DNA of 64,000 nt from Pseudomonadota bacterium (GTDB lineage Bacteria > Myxococcota_A > Polyangia > Polyangiales > Polyangiaceae), in contig JAEXCN010000223.1 in the NCBI GenBank assembly GCA_023402175.1, positions 1 to 64,000 on the forward strand, written 5' to 3'. Positions 61,080 to 64,000 of the stretch are shown one piece after another. The notes beneath the pieces are model-generated. The model had not been told where the DNA came from. It ran no database searches and saw only the letters and a program-made list of their open reading frames with translations. Every line of letters starts with the position of its first letter. Within the stretch, counting starts at the first letter, position 1. A program made the position numbers and the translations under genes.

Positions 61080-62457
61080 AAGGCGCTATTCGAGCGTTTT
61101 CGTCATCGTCGGCTCTCTGATCGCCGGCACGCTCGGCGCGAGCTGCTCGATCTCCGATGCTGGCCAAGTTCCCGGCGCGCACGACGCGGCATCCGACGGG
61201 TCCGGGGAGGTCGCCGATGCTTCGGCCGCCGATGCCACGCCGGAGGGCGATGGCGCGCCCCCGTTCGATGGCGGCCCGCGCCCCGTGGTTTGTGCGTCCA
61301 CCTCGTGCGCCACGAAGCTCGTGACGACGCGTGGCAAGCTCGTGAAGAAGGGGGGCCACGTCGCCTCCGACTTCACGGAGGGGTTCTGCGCGTTGCTTCA
61401 CGACGGCACCGTTGCGTGCTGGGGCGCCGGCGGCGCTGGACAGCTCGGCCGCGGAGACGACGCAGGCACGGCCGACGACGCAACGCCGGCGCGCGTCGTC
61501 GGGCTCACCGACATCGTCGAGCTCGATCACACTTGCGCGGTCGACAAGGCTGGAGCGGTGTTCTGCTGGGGGACCGGACCGTTCGTTCGCGATCCGTCTC
61601 TCGTCAACACCACCGAGCCTACGCCCGTGAAGGTCGATATCCCGCGAGCGACGAAAGTCGCCGTGGGCGCCGCTGCCGCCTGCGCTTTGGCCGACGGCAA
61701 CGTGTTTTGTTGGGGAGGAAACCTCCATGGTCAGCTCGCTCCGCTCGAGACGGAGCCGCCGTCCGCAGTTCTCACTCCGAGGGCAATCGAGCTTCCCCAT
61801 GGAGCTCCACTCCGCGATCTCCTCGTCGGTGACGCCGTGTTCGCCGTTCGCGATGACGGGACGTTCGTCACCTGGGGAGCAAACCCTCCGCTCGCGCGCG
61901 TCTCGTCCCTGTTTCCTGATCCGCACCCGGAACCCAGTGCTCTCGCCGGCGTCTCGATGCTCGATATCGCCGACGACAACGCGTGTGCTGCAGCCGGCGG
62001 CACGGCCTACTGCTGGGGGACGGTCACGCCGGGACCCTCCGATCCGAGCACGAGCGAACCGCGGGTCGATCGTGCGCTTCCTGCGCCGGTCGTGACGCCC
62101 GAGCCGGTCGTTCAGATCGCCACGACGCGTACGCTCGTCGAGCGCGCCGACTACTCGCCGCCGGTGACACGGCGGGCACAGCGTTGGTGCGCGGTGGGCG
62201 CCTCCGGCGCGGTGTACTGCTGGGGATACAACGCAGGTGGGCAGGCCGGCGACGGAACGAAGGACTACGCATACGAAGCAGTGAAAGTCGTCAACCTCCC
62301 GGCTCCCGCTGCGCAGGTCAAGGCAACGCCCGAGGCGACGTGCGCGCTCCTCACGACCGGCAAAATCTATTGCTGGGGAACGAATTATTACGGACAGCTC
62401 GGCAACGGCAACATCCGAGTCGCGAGCCTCACGCCACAGGAGGCGGTATTGCCATGA
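61054..62457 (+). CDS. Cassette E gene 7: RCC1-repeat lipoprotein (seven blades)
   Basis: 467 residues from ATG 61054, 26 nt inside gene 6. MHYTRRLLERRYSS matches the starts in A and B; lipobox LGASCS. Tether rich in Asp/Ala (DGSGEVADASAADATPEGD). Cys pair VVCASTSC. Blades: TVACWGAGGAGQLG, AVFCWGTGPF, NVFCWGGNLHGQLA, TFVTWGANPPLARV, TAYCWGTV, AVYCWGYNAGGQAG, KIYCWGTNYYGQLG. Blade 4 again lacks Cys, and blade 2 again carries CWGxGPF, a fixed feature of A, B and E. ATGA overlap with gene 8. Confidence 0.86.
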   Translation: MHYTRRLLERRYSSVFVIVGSLIAGTLGASCSISDAGQVPGAHDAASDGSGEVADASAADATPEGDGAPPFDGGPRPVVCASTSCATKLVTTRGKLVKKGGHVASDFTEGFCALLHDGTVACWGAGGAGQLGRGDDAGTADDATPARVVGLTDIVELDHTCAVDKAGAVFCWGTGPFVRDPSLVNTTEPTPVKVDIPRATKVAVGAAAACALADGNVFCWGGNLHGQLAPLETEPPSAVLTPRAIELPHGAPLRDLLVGDAVFAVRDDGTFVTWGANPPLARVSSLFPDPHPEPSALAGVSMLDIADDNACAAAGGTAYCWGTVTPGPSDPSTSEPRVDRALPAPVVTPEPVVQIATTRTLVERADYSPPVTRRAQRWCAVGASGAVYCWGYNAGGQAGDGTKDYAYEAVKVVNLPAPAAQVKATPEATCALLTTGKIYCWGTNYYGQLGNGNIRVASLTPQEAVLP

Positions 62458-64000
62458 AGAGGGAGCGAGGGCTTCGCATCGCGGGTGCGCTCTGTCTCGC
62501 CACTGTCGCCGCGGCTGCATGCGCAAACGACAGGAGTCGTTTCGAGCAAGGCACCACCTTTACCGTCGACGCCGGACCGGACGCGCCGGAGTGCCGATTT
62601 CAGTGCTCACTCGACGGCCGGTCGGTGATCCAAGCCTGCACGGGCGAAGTCGTCGAGACGTGCTCCGACGAGCTCGCGTGCGGCGAGGCACGTTGCCAGC
62701 ATCCCTGCGCTGCGGCCGCCGACGACCAGCGCTCGGATGGGTGCGAGTTCTACTTCCAGTCGCCGCGGTACAGGAAGAGCTTCAACCAGTCCTGCCACGC
62801 CGTGTTCGTCGTCAACACGTCTCTCCAGGCAGTCGAGATGTCCCTCGAGCTGGAAGGCAAGACACTGGATGTTTCGAAGTCGCTCTACCGTACGAATCCT
62901 GGTGACGCGGCGCTGAGCCTGCACACGGGACCGCTTGCCCCCGGAGAGAGCGCGATCCTCTTCGTCTCGGATCTTCCACCGGACGTGCCTACGTCCGGCG
63001 ATCGCGCGCCCTGCCCAGAGGGCGTCACCCCGGCCTCGTACACGGACATGTTGCCGAACGGCACCGGTTTCGGCTCTGCGTTTCACCTGAAGACCAGCCT
63101 GCCAGTATCCGTCACGTCGATGTATCCGTTCGGTGGAGCAAAGAGCTACGTCCCCGCAGCGACACTTCTTCTCCCAGTGGCGACGTGGACGAAGGAGCAC
63201 ATCCTCATCAACGGATGGGAAGCGGGGAGGAGCGGCGTCCCAGGTGCTCAGATCCTCGCGTCCGAAGACGACACGGAGGTGACGATCTATCCGAAGCGCG
63301 ACATCCAAGACGGAGACGGTCTGGTCGGTACCCTCGCAGAAACCCCGGCGACCTATCGCCTGGCAAAGGGTCAGGTCTTGCAGATCGCCCAGAGCGAGGA
63401 GCTCTCGGGCAGCATCGTTTCTTCGACGAAGCCGACGACGATTTTCGGCGGGCACTCCTGCGCAGACGTTCCGACCACGGGCGGTACCTGCGAGATCCTC
63501 AATCAGGAGATCCCTGGCTTCGATCACTGGGGCTCCGAATACGTCGGCGTCGGTTATCGTCCGCGACTCGGTAATGAGCACGAGCTACTCGGATACCGCA
63601 TCGTAGCGGCCCGGGACGGGACGATGCTCCAGTATGACCCCGCGATACCAGCCGGCGCCCCTGTCATGATGAATGCGGGGGAGGTCGTGACGTTCGCTCA
63701 GGGCACGGGAGATGCGTTCGTCGTTCGAACGCAGGACGCGGATCATCCGATTTACCTCGCTGCATACATGAGCGGGCAGGCCCAGGGCATGGATGGCCCT
63801 ACCGGCGGTAAGACGTCCTTTTCGAATCGCGGCGATCCTGAATTCGTGAACGTCGTCCCCGCGGGTCAGTATCTGAATTCGTACAGCTTCTACGCGGACC
63901 CGACCTACGGGGATACGTCGCTCGTCGTCGTGAGGGCCAAGACAGGTGGTGAGTTCAAGGACGTTTGGCTCGAATGCGCCGGCAACCTGACTGGGTTCCG
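62454..64000 (+). CDS. Cassette E gene 8: IgGFc-binding-protein-type lipoprotein (3' end cut by window)
   Basis: The frame opens at ATG 62454 (ATGA overlap) and is still open at the right edge, with 515 complete codons visible; by comparison with A and B about 80 residues are missing. Signal with lipobox AAAACAN. Cys domain: RFQCSLDGRS, ETCSDELACG, QHPCAAAADD. Main domain: FVVNTSLQAVEMSLELEG, MYPFGGAKSYVPAATLLLPV, WTKEHILINGW, FVNVVPAGQYLNSYSFYADP, and the last bases read NLTGF. It belongs to the A/B/E subgroup. Confidence 0.85.
   Translation, partial: MKRERGLRIAGALCLATVAAAACANDRSRFEQGTTFTVDAGPDAPECRFQCSLDGRSVIQACTGEVVETCSDELACGEARCQHPCAAAADDQRSDGCEFYFQSPRYRKSFNQSCHAVFVVNTSLQAVEMSLELEGKTLDVSKSLYRTNPGDAALSLHTGPLAPGESAILFVSDLPPDVPTSGDRAPCPEGVTPASYTDMLPNGTGFGSAFHLKTSLPVSVTSMYPFGGAKSYVPAATLLLPVATWTKEHILINGWEAGRSGVPGAQILASEDDTEVTIYPKRDIQDGDGLVGTLAETPATYRLAKGQVLQIAQSEELSGSIVSSTKPTTIFGGHSCADVPTTGGTCEILNQEIPGFDHWGSEYVGVGYRPRLGNEHELLGYRIVAARDGTMLQYDPAIPAGAPVMMNAGEVVTFAQGTGDAFVVRTQDADHPIYLAAYMSGQAQGMDGPTGGKTSFSNRGDPEFVNVVPAGQYLNSYSFYADPTYGDTSLVVVRAKTGGEFKDVWLECAGNLTGF

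Noticed and set aside
606..64000. A secretion system (type III, IV or VI) or a biosynthetic gene cluster
   Set aside because: No ATPase, secretin, sheath, NRPS or PKS motifs were seen; the repeated content is regulators and surface lipoproteins only.

Overview
The window is high-GC DNA packed with long genes, long lipoprotein signal peptides, Cys-rich surface proteins, ECF sigma factors and a giant kinase/ATPase/GAF/histidine-kinase hybrid. This combination suggests a myxobacterium (Myxococcota, probably the Polyangia/Sorangiineae side). That placement rests on gene style, not on a marker gene.

Most of the window is five side-by-side paralogous copies (called A to E here) of one eight-gene cassette, all on the + strand: A 606-9923, B 11275-20695, C 30282-39557 with extensions to 43225, D 45130-54642, and E 54697 to beyond the right edge. 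The gene order is fixed: (1) secreted protein with a predicted C-terminal outer-membrane beta-barrel; (2) ECF-type sigma factor; (3) single-pass membrane protein overlapping the sigma gene by ATGA, a probable anti-sigma factor with a helical-repeat C-terminus; (4) Cys-rich lipoprotein with six NCGxCG modules; (5) and (6) two BNR/beta-propeller-like lipoproteins; (7) RCC1-type seven-bladed propeller lipoprotein; (8) about 600-residue lipoprotein of the IgGFc-binding-protein N-terminal type. Genes 4 to 8 are mostly chained by 4-nt ATGA/GTGA overlaps, so each cassette looks like one operon. A, B and E form a close subgroup; C and D are more divergent. C carries an extra RCC1 gene and a large TNFR-like/RCC1 lipoprotein.

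Between A and B lie a minus-strand lipoprotein gene, an intact tRNA-Ser(UGA) and a decayed tyrosine-integrase fragment. At 29116-29164 the 3' half of this tRNA is repeated, 37 bp of it exactly. The stretch 10893-29164 (integrase remnant, cassette B, the 1877-residue hybrid kinase, an alpha/beta hydrolase, a frameshifted tail of another IgGFc-type gene and one unknown gene) therefore looks like an old tRNA-integrated island. Two small unknown genes lead into cassette C. Two minus-strand lipoprotein genes and an RCC1 remnant separate C from D.

Working model (inference): each cassette encodes its own trans-envelope switch (barrel, anti-sigma, sigma) controlling a set of five surface lipoproteins built from beta-propellers and disulfide modules. 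Repeated duplication and divergence would give the cell several related but separately regulated surface coats or recognition complexes. Nothing in the sequence identifies the ligand or the purpose.
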